A stretch of 64,000 nt of DNA from Xanthomonas sp. AM6 (GCF_025665335.1 NZ_CP106869.1:3064501-3128500), one strand, 5' to 3'. Shown: positions 34,008 to 44,994, counted from the stretch's first letter. Translations and numbers: made by a program. The notes: a model not told the origin generated them from the letters alone.

Positions 34008-34120
34008 CCGGGATTGGGGATTTGGGATTGGGGATTCGCAAAAGCGGCATATCGCAGCATGCAACCGTCGGCGCGGGGACCCGCTCTTGCGAATCCCCAA
34101 TCCCCAATCCCGACTCCCGG
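34008..34120. repeat. Inverted G-run heptamer element filling a convergent gap
   Basis: Two 40-base arms (34008-34047 and 34081-34120) are inverted repeats matching at 36 of 40 positions around a 33-base centre. Each arm holds four or five G-runs at seven-base spacing (GGGATTG/GGGGATT units) and ends in CGCAAAAGCGG or its near match. The element starts 5 bases after one stop codon and ends exactly at the other, between two converging genes. It could fold as a long hairpin in RNA or as G-quadruplexes in DNA, and it is well placed to terminate both transcripts. Confidence 0.85.
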
Positions 34121-35074
34121 CTACTTCAGCTTGATCTCCCGCAACCGCTCCTCCAGATACCCCTGTGCGGTGATCGGCTCGGGATAGCGGCTGGGGTTGT
34201 CGGCGCTGACGCAGGAGGGCAGCACGTCGATGACGAAGTCCGGGTTCGGGTGCAGGAAGAACGGCACCGAATAGCGCGGCTGGCGCGCCTGCTCGCCCGG
34301 CGGGTTGACCACGCGGTGGGTGGTCGAGGGATACACGTGGTTGGTCAGGCGCTGCAGCATGTCGCCGATGTTGACCACGATGGTGTCGGCGTCGGAGGTG
34401 AACGGCACCCACTCGCCCTGCTTGGACTTGACTTCCAGGCCGGCGGCGCTGGCGCCGACCAGCAGGGTGATCAGGTTGATGTCCTCGTGCGCGCCGGCGC
34501 GCACGTTGGGGATGTCGTCGGCGGTGATCGGCGGGTAGTGGATCGGGCGCAGGATCGAGTTGCCCGAGTCGGTCTTGTCGGCGAAGTACTGCTCCGGCAG
34601 GCCGATGTGCAGCGCCAGCGCCGCCAGCACGCGCGCGCCGAGCTGGTCCAGCGCCTGGTACAGGCCGTAGCCGTGCTCGCGGAAGCCCGGCACCTCGCTC
34701 GGCCACAGGTTGGGCGGCATCACCTCGCGATACCTGGAATCGTCCGGGATCTCGCGGCCGATGTGCCAGAACTCCTTCAGGTCGAAGTGCTTGGAGTCCT
34801 TGGCGGTCTCCACGCCGAACGCGGTGTAGCCGCGCGCGCCGCCGCTGCCGGGCAGGTGGTACTTGCGCTTGGTGTCCTCGGGCAGCGCGAAGAACGCCTT
34901 GAACACGCCGTAGGCCGCGTCGATCCGCGCCTGCGCGATGCCGTGGTTGCGAATGCCGGCGAAGCCCCACTCGCGGTAGGCCGCGCCCAGTTCGGCGACG
35001 AAGGCGTCGCGGTCGCTGGCACTGGAGGGATTGATGAAGCGGTTGATGTCCAGGGTCGGGATGCGCGCAGTCAT
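34121..35074 (-). CDS. 2-oxoglutarate/Fe(II)-dependent oxygenase, isopenicillin N synthase-like
   Basis: The 317-aa product belongs to the isopenicillin-N-synthase-like branch of non-heme iron dioxygenases. The N-terminal DIOX_N part begins PTLDINRFINPS and contains YREWGFAGIRNHGI. Iron ligands are H196 and D198 in AHEDINLITLL and H253 in STTHRVVNP. The 2-oxoglutarate anchor is R267-x-S269 in PRYSVPFFLHP. Fold and cofactor are secure. The substrate is not; relatives act on small metabolites, and nothing nearby suggests antibiotic synthesis. Confidence 0.88.
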   Translation of the reverse strand: MTARIPTLDINRFINPSSASDRDAFVAELGAAYREWGFAGIRNHGIAQARIDAAYGVFKAFFALPEDTKRKYHLPGSGGARGYTAFGVETAKDSKHFDLKEFWHIGREIPDDSRYREVMPPNLWPSEVPGFREHGYGLYQALDQLGARVLAALALHIGLPEQYFADKTDSGNSILRPIHYPPITADDIPNVRAGAHEDINLITLLVGASAAGLEVKSKQGEWVPFTSDADTIVVNIGDMLQRLTNHVYPSTTHRVVNPPGEQARQPRYSVPFFLHPNPDFVIDVLPSCVSADNPSRYPEPITAQGYLEERLREIKLK

Positions 35075-35112
35075 GGCGGGAACCGTAGTCGTGAAAGGAA
35101 GAAACGCCGCGA

Positions 35113-35202
35113 TCAGATCAGCAGGCGGTACAGCAGGTAGAAGGTGGCCATCTTGGCGAGGACCACCGCCACGGCGATGGCGAGCGACTCACGCCGCGTC
35201 AC
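35113..35202 (-). CDS. Possible 29-aa hydrophobic small protein overlapping the glmM 3' end
   Basis: From GTG at 35202 the frame reads (M)[13 protein letters not shown], then [15 protein letters not shown] and a stop at 35113. A positively charged N-terminus followed by about 22 hydrophobic residues is the shape of a single-pass small membrane protein. The start overlaps the last codons of glmM in another frame, which would give translational coupling. I know of no family. It could be chance in GC-rich DNA, though the run of hydrophobic residues ending just before the stop is suggestive. Confidence 0.35.
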   Translation of the reverse strand: MTRRESLAIAVAVVLAKMATFYLLYRLLI

Positions 35203-36538
35203 GGACCGCCCCGGCCAGTTTTTCCAGGGTGTCCTGCATCAGCGCCGCGTCGTCGGCCTCGACCGTCACCCGCACCACCGGCTCGGTGCCGGACGGGCGC
35301 AGGAACGCGCGTCCGCGGCCCTGCACCGCCGCCTGCGCCGCGGCCAGCGCGGCCTGCACGCTGGCCGCCTCGGCCGGGCGCGCGCCCTGCTGCAGGCGCA
35401 CGTTGACGGTCTTCTGCGGCACCTTGTCCAGGCCCTGCAGCGCCTGCCGCAGGGTCTGCCGGGAGCGCTTGAGCACTTCCAGCACCTGCAGCGCGCTGAC
35501 GATGGCGTCGCCGGTAGTGGCGCGGTCCAGGCACAGCATGTGCCCGGAGGTCTCGCCGCCGAGCACGCCGCCCTGTTCGACCAGCGCCTGGTGCACGTAG
35601 CGGTCGCCGACCTTGACCCGCAGGAACGGCAGCTGCAGCGCGGCCAGGGCCTTCTCCAGCCCGTAGTTGGTCATCAGCGTACCGACCACCGGCCCGCGCA
35701 GGCGCCCGCTGGCCTGCCAGCCGCGCGCCAGCACGTACAGCAGGTCGTCGCCGTCGACCGGGTTGCCCTGGTCGTCGGCCATCAGCACGCGGTCGCCGTC
35801 GCCGTCGAAGGCGATGCCCAGCTGCGCGCCATGCTGGCGCACGTTGCTGGCGAGGTTGTCGATGTGCATCGAACCGACCCCGGCGTTGATGTTGAGCCCG
35901 TCCGGCGCGGCGCCGATCGCGATCACCTCCGCGCCCAGTTCGCGGAACAGCAGCGGCGCGATGTGGTAGGTCGCGCCGTGCGCGCAGTCCAGCACCACCT
36001 TGAGCCCGCGCAGGTCGAAGCCGCGCGGCACGCTGGCCTTGCAGAACTCGATGTAGCGGCCGATCGCGTCGCGCGCGCGCATCGCCTTGCCCAGGCGCTC
36101 GGACTCCACCGTGGCGAACGGCGCGTCGAGCGCGGCCTCGATCGCGCTCTCGGTGGCGTCGTCGAGCTTCTCGCCTTCGGCGGAGAAGAACTTGATGCCG
36201 TTGTCGTAGTGCGGGTTGTGCGAGGCGCTGATCACGATGCCGGCGCTGGCGCCGAGCGTGCGGGTCAGGAACGCCACCGCCGGGGTCGGCATCGGCCCGA
36301 GCAGTTGCACGTCGGCGCCGGCGGCGACCAGCCCGGCCTCCAGCGCCGATTCGAACATGTAGCCGGAGATGCGCGTGTCCTTGCCGATCACCACCGTCGG
36401 CCGCGCGCCGCCGGCGCTGCCGGCACCGAGCACGCGGCCCAGCGCATTGCCCAGGCGCATCACGAAATCGGCGGAAATCGCGCCCTGCCCGACCCGGCCG
36501 CGGATGCCGTCGGTACCGAAGTACTTGCGCGTGCTCAT
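35189..36538 (-). CDS. glmM: Phosphoglucosamine mutase
   Basis: GlmM converts glucosamine-6-phosphate to glucosamine-1-phosphate for peptidoglycan and LPS precursors. The 449-aa product starts [17 protein letters not shown]. The phosphoserine loop is [17 protein letters not shown] with S106 as the phosphorylated residue. The metal site is [11 protein letters not shown], the sugar loop GGETSGHM and the phosphate loop [11 protein letters not shown]. The ATG at 36538 is the family start; upstream codons are repeat sequence. An inverted heptamer element separates it from accD upstream. Confidence 0.98.
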   Translation of the reverse strand: MSTRKYFGTDGIRGRVGQGAISADFVMRLGNALGRVLGAGSAGGARPTVVIGKDTRISGYMFESALEAGLVAAGADVQLLGPMPTPAVAFLTRTLGASAGIVISASHNPHYDNGIKFFSAEGEKLDDATESAIEAALDAPFATVESERLGKAMRARDAIGRYIEFCKASVPRGFDLRGLKVVLDCAHGATYHIAPLLFRELGAEVIAIGAAPDGLNINAGVGSMHIDNLASNVRQHGAQLGIAFDGDGDRVLMADDQGNPVDGDDLLYVLARGWQASGRLRGPVVGTLMTNYGLEKALAALQLPFLRVKVGDRYVHQALVEQGGVLGGETSGHMLCLDRATTGDAIVSALQVLEVLKRSRQTLRQALQGLDKVPQKTVNVRLQQGARPAEAASVQAALAAAQAAVQGRGRAFLRPSGTEPVVRVTVEADDAALMQDTLEKLAGAVRDAA

Positions 36539-36542
36539 GCGG

Positions 36543-36677
36543 CGGGGAATCGGGAATCGGGAATGGGGAATCGGGAAAAGCCGGAGACGTCCAGGGATCG
36601 CGAGCGATGCGCGCTTGCCGCGCAATGCATCACGCGCGCGGGACCACGATTCCCGATTCCCATTTCCCGATTCCCGG
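36543..36677. repeat. Inverted G-run heptamer element between accD and glmM
   Basis: The left arm (36543 to about 36577) has GGGAATC units every seven bases with five G-runs. The right arm (36644-36677) has the complementary GATTCCC units. The arms are inverted repeats with a few mismatches around a 66-base centre. The element starts five bases before the glmM ATG on the coding strand, so it forms most of the glmM leader. It is the same family as the elements at 34008 and 10565 but built on GGGAATC rather than GGGATTG. Confidence 0.8.
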
Positions 36678-36683
36678 CACCCA

Positions 36684-37574
<891 letters not shown>

Positions 37575-37750
37575 GCGGAATGACGATCCAGTCGCGCGGC
37601 CCGCCGGGCCGCCAAGGGGCGACAGTCTAGCGCGCCGCTAGATATCGCGCCGCAACGAGGTCACGCGGGCGGCAGCGCCACGTCGTTGATGCACCGCAAC
37701 ATCCCAGCCTCGTGGCCGGCGCGCAACCGCCTCGCACGGCAAGCCATGCC

Positions 37751-38554
37751 TCAGGCCTGATCCAGCGCCTGCCGCAGCGGCGCGAGGAAGGCCAGCGCGC
37801 GTTCGCGCGCCGCCTGCGGGCTCGCGGCCTCGGCCAGCGCCGCGACCAGCGCGCTGCCGACCACCACGCCGTCGGCGTCCACCGCCATGGCCTTGGCGCT
37901 GGCGGCGTCCTTGATCCCGAACCCGGCCACCACCGGCACCGCGGAACGGGCGCGCAACTGGCGCAGGCGGTCCCCGGCGGCGCGGGTGTCGAGATGGTCG
38001 GCGCCGGTCACGCCGGCGAAGCTGACGTAGTACAGGTAGCCGCGCGCGGCATCGCACAGCAGGCCGATGCGTTCGTCGCTGGTGGTCGGCGAGGCCAGCA
38101 CGATCAGGTCCAGGCCGGCCGCGGTGAAGATCGCCAACGTCTCGGCCGACTCTTCCGGCGGCAGATCGACCAGCAGCACGCCGTCCACGCCGGCGGCCAC
38201 CGCTTCGTCGGCGAAGCGCGCGGTGCCGTGGATCTCGACCGGGTTGAGGTAGCCCATCAGCACCACCGGCGTGGCCGCGTCGTCGCGGCGGAACGCGCTG
38301 ACCGTCTCCAGCACGTAGGCCAGGCCGGCGCCGCGCGCCAGCGCGCGCTCGGAGCTGCGCTGGATGGTCGGGCCGTCGGCCATCGGATCGGAGAACGGCA
38401 CGCCGAGTTCGATCACGTCGGCGCCGGCTTCGACCAGCGCGTGCATCGCCGGCACGGTGGCCTCCAGCGACGGGTCGCCGGCGGTGAGGAAGGGAATCAG
38501 GGCCTTGCGCGAGTGCGTGCGCAGGCGGGCAAAGGTGTCGTCGATACGGCGCAT
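37751..38554 (-). CDS. trpA: Tryptophan synthase alpha chain
   Basis: TrpA cleaves indole-3-glycerol phosphate and passes indole to TrpB through a tunnel. The 267-aa product has both catalytic acids at their canonical places, E49 (ADVIELGVPFSDP) and D60 (DPMADGPTIQ). FAGVTGAD and the phosphate loop VVAGFGIKDA and VVVGSALV are also present. ATG at 38554 gives MRRIDDTFARLR, the family start. It is last in a trpB-small ORF-trpA run. Confidence 0.98.
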   Translation of the reverse strand: MRRIDDTFARLRTHSRKALIPFLTAGDPSLEATVPAMHALVEAGADVIELGVPFSDPMADGPTIQRSSERALARGAGLAYVLETVSAFRRDDAATPVVLMGYLNPVEIHGTARFADEAVAAGVDGVLLVDLPPEESAETLAIFTAAGLDLIVLASPTTSDERIGLLCDAARGYLYYVSFAGVTGADHLDTRAAGDRLRQLRARSAVPVVAGFGIKDAASAKAMAVDADGVVVGSALVAALAEAASPQAARERALAFLAPLRQALDQA

Positions 38555-38582
38555 GGGAGTCCAGGCTGATGAGGATGAGGAA

Positions 38583-38819
38583 TCAATCGGTCGGCGGCGG
38601 CGCATCGGGCCGGGCGCTGCGGGCCACCATGTGCCCCGGCAGTTCGGCCAGTGCCTGCTCGGGCGCCTCCACCTGGAACGTGTCCACGCAGCAGCCGCAG
38701 CCGGTGTTCTCGGAACAGGCACGCAGTGCGCCGCGCCAGCGGTCCAGCCAGTCGAGCAGCAGGTCCTGCTCGCCGGGCGCGTCGATCTCGGCGGTCAGCG
38801 TCGCGCGCACCCAGCGCAT
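38583..38819 (-). CDS. Small Cys-cluster protein between trpB and trpA, unknown function
   Basis: This is a 78-aa soluble protein that I do not recognise. Its centre reads CSENTGCGCCVDTFQVEAP, four cysteines within about ten residues, a possible metal or disulfide site. The ends are acidic and Pro-rich. The ATG at 38819 lies three bases after the trpB stop and the stop lies 28 bases before trpA, so it should be cotranscribed with both. Tight packing in the operon supports a real gene. A role in tryptophan synthesis is only guilt by association. Confidence 0.7.
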   Translation of the reverse strand: MRWVRATLTAEIDAPGEQDLLLDWLDRWRGALRACSENTGCGCCVDTFQVEAPEQALAELPGHMVARSARPDAPPPTD

Positions 38820-38822
38820 CGG

Positions 38823-40040
<1,218 letters not shown>

Positions 40041-40108
40041 GGCGATCGCAGGCAGCAGGACAGGCCTGCACTTTAGCGCACGCGTGTTCGCGCAAAAACC
40101 GATAAAGT

Positions 40109-40125
40109 CTGAGCACATCCGTCAG
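40109..40125. promoter_or_regulatory. Candidate LysR-type operator between trpB and the regulator
   Basis: CTGA-N9-TCAG forms a small inverted repeat 10 bases before the regulator ATG and about 70 bases from trpB. LysR-type regulators often bind interrupted palindromes in such divergent gaps. The arms are only four bases, so this is a weak call. The whole intergenic space is 95 bases and must hold both promoters. Confidence 0.25.
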
Positions 40126-40135
40126 GAAATCTCAC

Positions 40136-41026
40136 ATGTCCAGCCTGCGCCGCCTGCCCTCGCTGAACGCGCTGCGCGCGTTCGAGGCCGCCGCGCGCCT
40201 GCGCAGCGTCGGCGGCGCGGCGGCCGAACTGCACGTCACCCACGGCGCGGTCAGCCGCCAGATCCGGCTGCTGGAGGAGGAACTGGGGCTGGCGCTGCTG
40301 CAGCGCGAAGGCCGCGGCATCCGCCCGACCGCGGCCGGCGAACGGCTGCGCGAGGCGGCCGGCGGCGCCTTCGGCCAGTTGCAGGATGCGGTGGCGGAAC
40401 TGCGCCGCCCGGCGCGCGCCAGCGCCCTGGTGCTGGGCTGCCCGGGCAGCATCCTGGCGCGCTGGATGATTCCGCGGCTGCAGGCGCTGCAGCGCGACCT
40501 GCCCGACCTGACCCTGCACCTGTCCGCGCACGAAGGCGACTTCGGCGCCGACCTGGACGGCCTGGACGCCGCGCTGCTGCTGGGCCAGGCGCCGTGGCCG
40601 GACGGTTGGCAGGTGCACGTGCTGGCGCCGGAACGGATCGGCCCGGTGCTCAGCCCTGCCCTGCCGCAGGCGCAGGCGCTGGCGGCAAGTTCGCCGGCGG
40701 CGCTGCTGCGGCAGCCGCTGCTGCACACCGCCTCGCGCCCGCAGGCATGGCCGGCCTGGGCGCAGGCGCATGGCGTGGACCCGGCCGCGCTGCGCTACGG
40801 CACCGGCTTCGAACACCTGTACTACCTGCTCGAAGCCGCGCTCGCCGGCATCGGCGTGGCGATCGCGCCGCAGCCGCTGGTCGCCGACGACCTGGCCAGC
40901 GGGCGCCTGCTGGCGCCGTGGGGGTTCGCCGGGACCGGCGGGCAATGGGCGCTGTGCGCGCCGGGCGGGCGCGAGGACCCGCGCATCGCCGCGCTGGCGG
41001 CGTGGCTGCGCCTGCAGTTGCGTTGA
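40136..41026 (+). CDS. LysR-family transcriptional regulator, possibly a TrpI-like activator of trpBA
   Basis: The 296-aa product has the LysR N-terminal winged helix (residues about 8-67: LPSLNALRAFEAAARLRSVG, then AAAELHVTHGAVSRQIRLLE). A periplasmic-binding-like effector domain follows. The N-terminus is of the GcvA/TrpI subgroup. It is divergent from trpB with a 95-base gap. In Pseudomonas the same layout holds TrpI, which activates trpBA in response to indoleglycerol phosphate. The match here is by position and subgroup, so the specific role is inference. No trpI name is given because family membership alone does not fix the effector. Confidence 0.85.
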   Translation: MSSLRRLPSLNALRAFEAAARLRSVGGAAAELHVTHGAVSRQIRLLEEELGLALLQREGRGIRPTAAGERLREAAGGAFGQLQDAVAELRRPARASALVLGCPGSILARWMIPRLQALQRDLPDLTLHLSAHEGDFGADLDGLDAALLLGQAPWPDGWQVHVLAPERIGPVLSPALPQAQALAASSPAALLRQPLLHTASRPQAWPAWAQAHGVDPAALRYGTGFEHLYYLLEAALAGIGVAIAPQPLVADDLASGRLLAPWGFAGTGGQWALCAPGGREDPRIAALAAWLRLQLR

Positions 41027-41222
41027 AGCGACGCATCTCGCGCGGCGGCCGTACGCGAGCCGAGAGCGTTGTCCGATGGCGTCGCTTGCACGGGCGTCGC
41101 TTGCAGGAACGCCCTGCGCAAGCTCGTCGCTACGGCACCCGCGACGGAAGCACATCGGCGACGTCGCTTCCTTCCGAAGCGCGCCGATCGCCAATCGCCA
41201 AGCCCGCGGCGATCGCTGACGC

Positions 41223-41885
41223 TCAGCAGCCGGTGGACAGCTCGTGGCAGTCGGCGCGGCGCACTTCCTCGACGAACTTGCGCATCTTGTGGCCGTCCTT
41301 GATCCCCGGCTGGCTCTCGATGCCGCTGGAGACGTCCACGCCCCACGGCAGGGTGGCGATGATCGCGTCGAACACGTTGTCGGCGGTGACGCCGCCGGCG
41401 AGCAGGAACGGCCGGTGCAGGCCGGTCGGCAGGCGGGTCCAGTCGAAGGTCTTGCCCGAGCCGCCGCTCTCGCCCGGGGCATGGCTGTCGAACAGGAAGC
41501 CGGACGCGTTGGGGTACTGCAGCTGCAGGGTGCGGGCGTTGACGTCGGCGCCGCCCATCGGCACCGCTTTCAGGTACGGCAGGTTGAAGCCGCGGCAGAA
41601 GCCGTCGTCCTCGTCGCCGTGGAACTGCAGCAGGGTCGGCCGCACCGTGCGCAGCACCTCGCGCACTTCGTCCTTGGGGTTGTCGCGGAACAGCGCGACC
41701 ACGTCCACCATCGGCGAGGCGGCCTGGCGCATCGCGCGGGCCTCGGCCGGGGCGACCCGCCGCGGGCTGCCGTGCGCGAAGATGAACCCCACCGAATCCA
41801 CACCAAGTTCGCCCGCCAGGCGGATGTCGCCAGCGCGGGTCATGCCACAAAACTTGATGCGGGTGCGATACAGGGTGCGATTCAT
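41223..41885 (-). CDS. trpF: Phosphoribosylanthranilate isomerase
   Basis: TrpF isomerises phosphoribosylanthranilate in tryptophan synthesis. The 220-aa TIM-barrel product has the catalytic Cys C13 in [31 protein letters not shown] and the phosphate loops [10 protein letters not shown] and DVSSGIES. The ATG overlaps the truA stop in ATGA. The 196 bases between it and the convergent LysR gene hold nothing I can identify. Confidence 0.97.
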   Translation of the reverse strand: MNRTLYRTRIKFCGMTRAGDIRLAGELGVDSVGFIFAHGSPRRVAPAEARAMRQAASPMVDVVALFRDNPKDEVREVLRTVRPTLLQFHGDEDDGFCRGFNLPYLKAVPMGGADVNARTLQLQYPNASGFLFDSHAPGESGGSGKTFDWTRLPTGLHRPFLLAGGVTADNVFDAIIATLPWGVDVSSGIESQPGIKDGHKMRKFVEEVRRADCHELSTGC

Positions 41886-42655
41886 AGGGTGACCTCGGCC
41901 GGTAACTTCCAGATGTCGGGATAGAGGGGACCGACGAAGACCAATCCCTGCGGCGGCGCGGTCGGGCCTGCGACGCTACGGTCGCGCCCTGCAAGCAGTT
42001 CGCCGATCCAGGAAACCGGCTTGTCGCCCGTTCCTACCATGATTAAGGACCCTACGATATTGCGCACCATGTGATGAAGGAATGCATTGGCCTGGACCTG
42101 GACCTCGACCACCTCGCCGACCCGGGTCACCGCGATCGACTGCAGTTCGCGGCGGGCGTGCAGCGCCTGGCACTGGATGCTGCGGAACGCGCTGAAGTCC
42201 TGTTCGCCCAGCAGCGCCTGCGCCGCGGCATGCATCGCCTCGGCCTGCAGCGGCCGCCGTTCCCAGCTCAGCGTCTGCCGGTACAGCGCCGGGCGCACCT
42301 GGCGGTTGAGCAGGCGGTAGCGGTAGCGCCGCGCGCGCGCGGAGAAGCGCGCATGGAAATCGTCCGCGGCCGGCACGCACCAGCGCACGCACACCGACGC
42401 CGGCAGCCGCGCGGTGGCGCCGAGCATCCAGCCGCGCGGCGCGCGCGGCGCATCGCAATCGAAATGCACGACCTGGCATTCGCCGTGCACGCCGGCGTCG
42501 GTGCGCCCGGCGCAGACCACGCTCACCGGCGCATCGGCCACCGACGACAGCGCCGCCTGCAACGCGGCCTGCACGCTCGGCCCGCCCGATTCGCCGAGCT
42601 GCTGCCAGCCCTGGAACTCGCTGCCGTCGTATTCCACGCCAAGCGCGTAACGCAT
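41882..42655 (-). CDS. truA: tRNA pseudouridine(38-40) synthase TruA
   Basis: TruA modifies U38-U40 in the tRNA anticodon arm. The 257-aa product begins [18 protein letters not shown]. The catalytic Asp is D53 in [35 protein letters not shown] and [17 protein letters not shown] are further family blocks. It is coupled to trpF by a 4-base overlap, as in many gammaproteobacteria. About 310 bases separate it from fimV. Confidence 0.97.
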   Translation of the reverse strand: MRYALGVEYDGSEFQGWQQLGESGGPSVQAALQAALSSVADAPVSVVCAGRTDAGVHGECQVVHFDCDAPRAPRGWMLGATARLPASVCVRWCVPAADDFHARFSARARRYRYRLLNRQVRPALYRQTLSWERRPLQAEAMHAAAQALLGEQDFSAFRSIQCQALHARRELQSIAVTRVGEVVEVQVQANAFLHHMVRNIVGSLIMVGTGDKPVSWIGELLAGRDRSVAGPTAPPQGLVFVGPLYPDIWKLPAEVTL

Positions 42656-42966
42656 GCCGGCCTACTCCGCGATGCCGTGCGACGCGGGCACGCGCGGCCA
42701 GCGCCGGGCGGCGTGGTGCGCGCGAACCTGCTGCGGCGCGCATCGCAGAGTGGCGGCGCGGGCCGGCCGCGGCGACGGCAGCGTCAAACAGGCGCCGCCG
42801 GCAGCGCGTGCGCGGCCGGCCACGGCCTGGTGGCGATATGCCGCCGGCCAGTGAGCCGCGTTGCGTGCCGCCGCCAGCGCACCGTCGAGGATGTGTTCGC
42901 GCATCGTCGCATTCCCTGTCGAGGCAGGACGGCGGCGGCGCACCCGCCGCGCGCCGCCTGCGCACA
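42656..42966. other. 311-base gap between truA and fimV
   Basis: An 80-codon frame on the minus strand (42904 to 42662) starts MREHILDGALAAARNAAH and fills most of the gap. After its first 20 residues it becomes a featureless Arg/Ala/Pro string typical of non-coding GC-rich DNA. I see no ribosome site or known family and leave it uncalled. Confidence 0.4.
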
Positions 42967-44994
42967 TCAGCCCAGGCGTCCCAGCAGTTGCAGGGCTTCG
43001 GCGCGTGCCGCCGGATCGCCGCCGGCCGCCACTTCGGTCAGCAGGGTGCGCGCGGTCTCGTTGTCGCCCAGGTCCATGTAGGCCACCGCCAGCTCCAGGC
43101 GTTCGCGGCCCATCGGCGCATAGGTCGGCGCCGGTTCGACGCTGGGCTCGGCCGCGGCCGGCGCTTCTTCCTGGTGCCAGGTCGGTTCGAGGCGTTCCGC
43201 CGCCGCGGGCGCGATGGCGGACGCCGGCGCCAGCGGCGGTTGCCGCCAGGGTTCGTCGGGGTCGGCCGGCGGCGCCTGCGGCGCAGGCGCGGCAGCGAAG
43301 GCGGACTGCGCTGCGACGTGCGGACGCTCCACGGCCGGCTCGGCGGTCGCATCCGCCGCATCCTCGGGACGCTGCACATGCGCGGCCAGCTCGCGCTCGA
43401 ACGCCTGGTCCTGGTAGGCCCGCTCCTCGTCCAGGTCGTCTTCGGCCACGTCGTGCGCGTGTTCGTCCAGCGGCGGCAGGTCCGGCGCGTCCACGTCGCG
43501 ATGCGCGACCACCGGCACCGCCGCGGCCAGTTCCGCCGCGTCGTAGCCATGCCGCGGCAGCGGCGGCAGCGGCGAGGGCTTGCGCCGGCGCGACAGCAGC
43601 AGCGCGCCAACGCCCAGCACCAGCAGCGCCAGCCCGCCCCACAGCCACAGCGGCCAGCCGCCGTCGGACGTTGCCGCTGGCGCCGGTTGCGCCTGGGCCT
43701 GGGTCTGCCCGGCCTGGGCCAGGCGCTTCTGCGCCGCGGCCAGGTCGCTGTCCTTCAGCGCGATCAGTTGCTGCTGCTGGGCCTTGAGCTTTTCCAGCTG
43801 CTCGACCCGCGAACGCAGTTCCTGGACCTCGGCATCGCGTGCCGCGAGGTCTTCGCGCGCCTGCTGCAATTGTTGAGTCGCCACCATGTCTCCCTCGTCG
43901 CCGGCACCGGTGCCGGACTTGGTTCCTGCCTTGTTCTGCTGCGCCGGCACCGCCGGTGCGATTTCCAGGCGCGCGCCGGGCGCCGCGGCCGCCGCGGAGG
44001 CGGCCGGTTTGGCCGCGACGGTCGGCGCAGCGGCGTCGGCCTGTTGCGCCTGCGCCGGTTGCGGCACCGGCGCGCGTGCCTGGCGCCACTGTGCGGCCTG
44101 CTCGCGGACGATGGCCGTGGCGGCCGCCGCATCGATGTCGGCCAGTTCCTCCTGGCGCGGCGTGCGCAGCACCGCGCCCTGCTTGAGCAGGTTGACGTTG
44201 CCGCGGATGAACGCATCCGGGTTGGCGCGCAGCAGCGCAACCATGGTCTGGTCCAGCGAGTGGCCGCTGCCGCGCGCCAGTTGCCCGGCGATCTGCGACA
44301 GGGTCTGCCCGCGCTGCACCGGCGCCAGCGCATCGCCGGCCGCGGCGACCGGTGCCGGCGCGCTGCGCACTGGCGCCGTGGGTGCGGCCGGCAGCGCCGG
44401 TGGCGGCGTCGGCGTGCTCGCGGCGGGCGCCGGCACCTGCGCCGGCAGCGGTTCGCTGCGCACGATGCGGTCGGACGGCACCGCGGCGGCGGGCGCATCG
44501 ATCGCCGGCGCGTCGATCGCCGCGGCGGTGTTGGGCGCGTCGACCAGCGCCGAGTATTCGCGGATCAACCGGCCCTGGCCCCAATCGACTTCGATCAGGA
44601 AGCTCAGCGACGGCACCTCGACCGGCATCCGGCTGCTGACGCGGATCACCGCGCGGCCCTGGTTGGTCTGGGCGAAGCGGAACTGCAGGTCGCCGACCAG
44701 GCCGTCCGGGCGCTGCAGCCCGACCCGGGCGAAGGTCGCCGGCGACGCCAGCGCCACGCGCGCGTTCTCCAGTTCGCCCGGCTCGTTGGAAATCACCGGG
44801 ATCTCGGCCAGGAACGGCTCGCCGGGCTTGGACAGCACGCGGATGTCGCCCAGCCCCAGCGCCAGCGCGGCCTGGCTGCAGGCCAGCAACAGCACTGCGC
44901 ATGCGGCGCGCCAGCCGCGGCCCAGGCCGGACGCGATGGAAACGCGGTCGCCGCCTTGGCGGCGGCGATGGAAGAAGCGTGGTTGTAGGCGCAT
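42967..44994 (-). CDS. fimV: FimV/HubP-type polar organiser with LysM domain
   Basis: FimV-family proteins sit at the cell pole, bind peptidoglycan and organise type IV pilus and chemotaxis machinery. The 675-aa product has a signal-like segment (AACAVLLLACSQAALALG) and the FimV N-terminal domain (LGDIRVLSKPGEPFLAEIPV). A LysM-like region spans about residues 222-279. A Glu/Gln coiled coil (EVQELRSRVEQLEKLKAQQQ) and one membrane helix (about 441-466) follow, then an acidic cytoplasmic tail. The C-terminal FimV motif is ELAVAYMDLGDNETARTLL. ATG 44994 is used; a GTG precedes it by one codon. Order asd-fimV-truA-trpF is as in Pseudomonas. Confidence 0.93.
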   Translation of the reverse strand: MRLQPRFFHRRRQGGDRVSIASGLGRGWRAACAVLLLACSQAALALGLGDIRVLSKPGEPFLAEIPVISNEPGELENARVALASPATFARVGLQRPDGLVGDLQFRFAQTNQGRAVIRVSSRMPVEVPSLSFLIEVDWGQGRLIREYSALVDAPNTAAAIDAPAIDAPAAAVPSDRIVRSEPLPAQVPAPAASTPTPPPALPAAPTAPVRSAPAPVAAAGDALAPVQRGQTLSQIAGQLARGSGHSLDQTMVALLRANPDAFIRGNVNLLKQGAVLRTPRQEELADIDAAAATAIVREQAAQWRQARAPVPQPAQAQQADAAAPTVAAKPAASAAAAAPGARLEIAPAVPAQQNKAGTKSGTGAGDEGDMVATQQLQQAREDLAARDAEVQELRSRVEQLEKLKAQQQQLIALKDSDLAAAQKRLAQAGQTQAQAQPAPAATSDGGWPLWLWGGLALLVLGVGALLLSRRRKPSPLPPLPRHGYDAAELAAAVPVVAHRDVDAPDLPPLDEHAHDVAEDDLDEERAYQDQAFERELAAHVQRPEDAADATAEPAVERPHVAAQSAFAAAPAPQAPPADPDEPWRQPPLAPASAIAPAAAERLEPTWHQEEAPAAAEPSVEPAPTYAPMGRERLELAVAYMDLGDNETARTLLTEVAAGGDPAARAEALQLLGRLG

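Noticed and set aside
34008-34120. CRISPR-like array
   Set aside because: The repeat unit is a seven-base heptamer with no unique spacers and the array is inverted. It is a G-run repeat element.
42662-42904. 80-codon minus-strand frame between truA and fimV
   Set aside because: Only the first 20 residues look protein-like; the rest is Arg/Ala/Pro string. No ribosome site seen.
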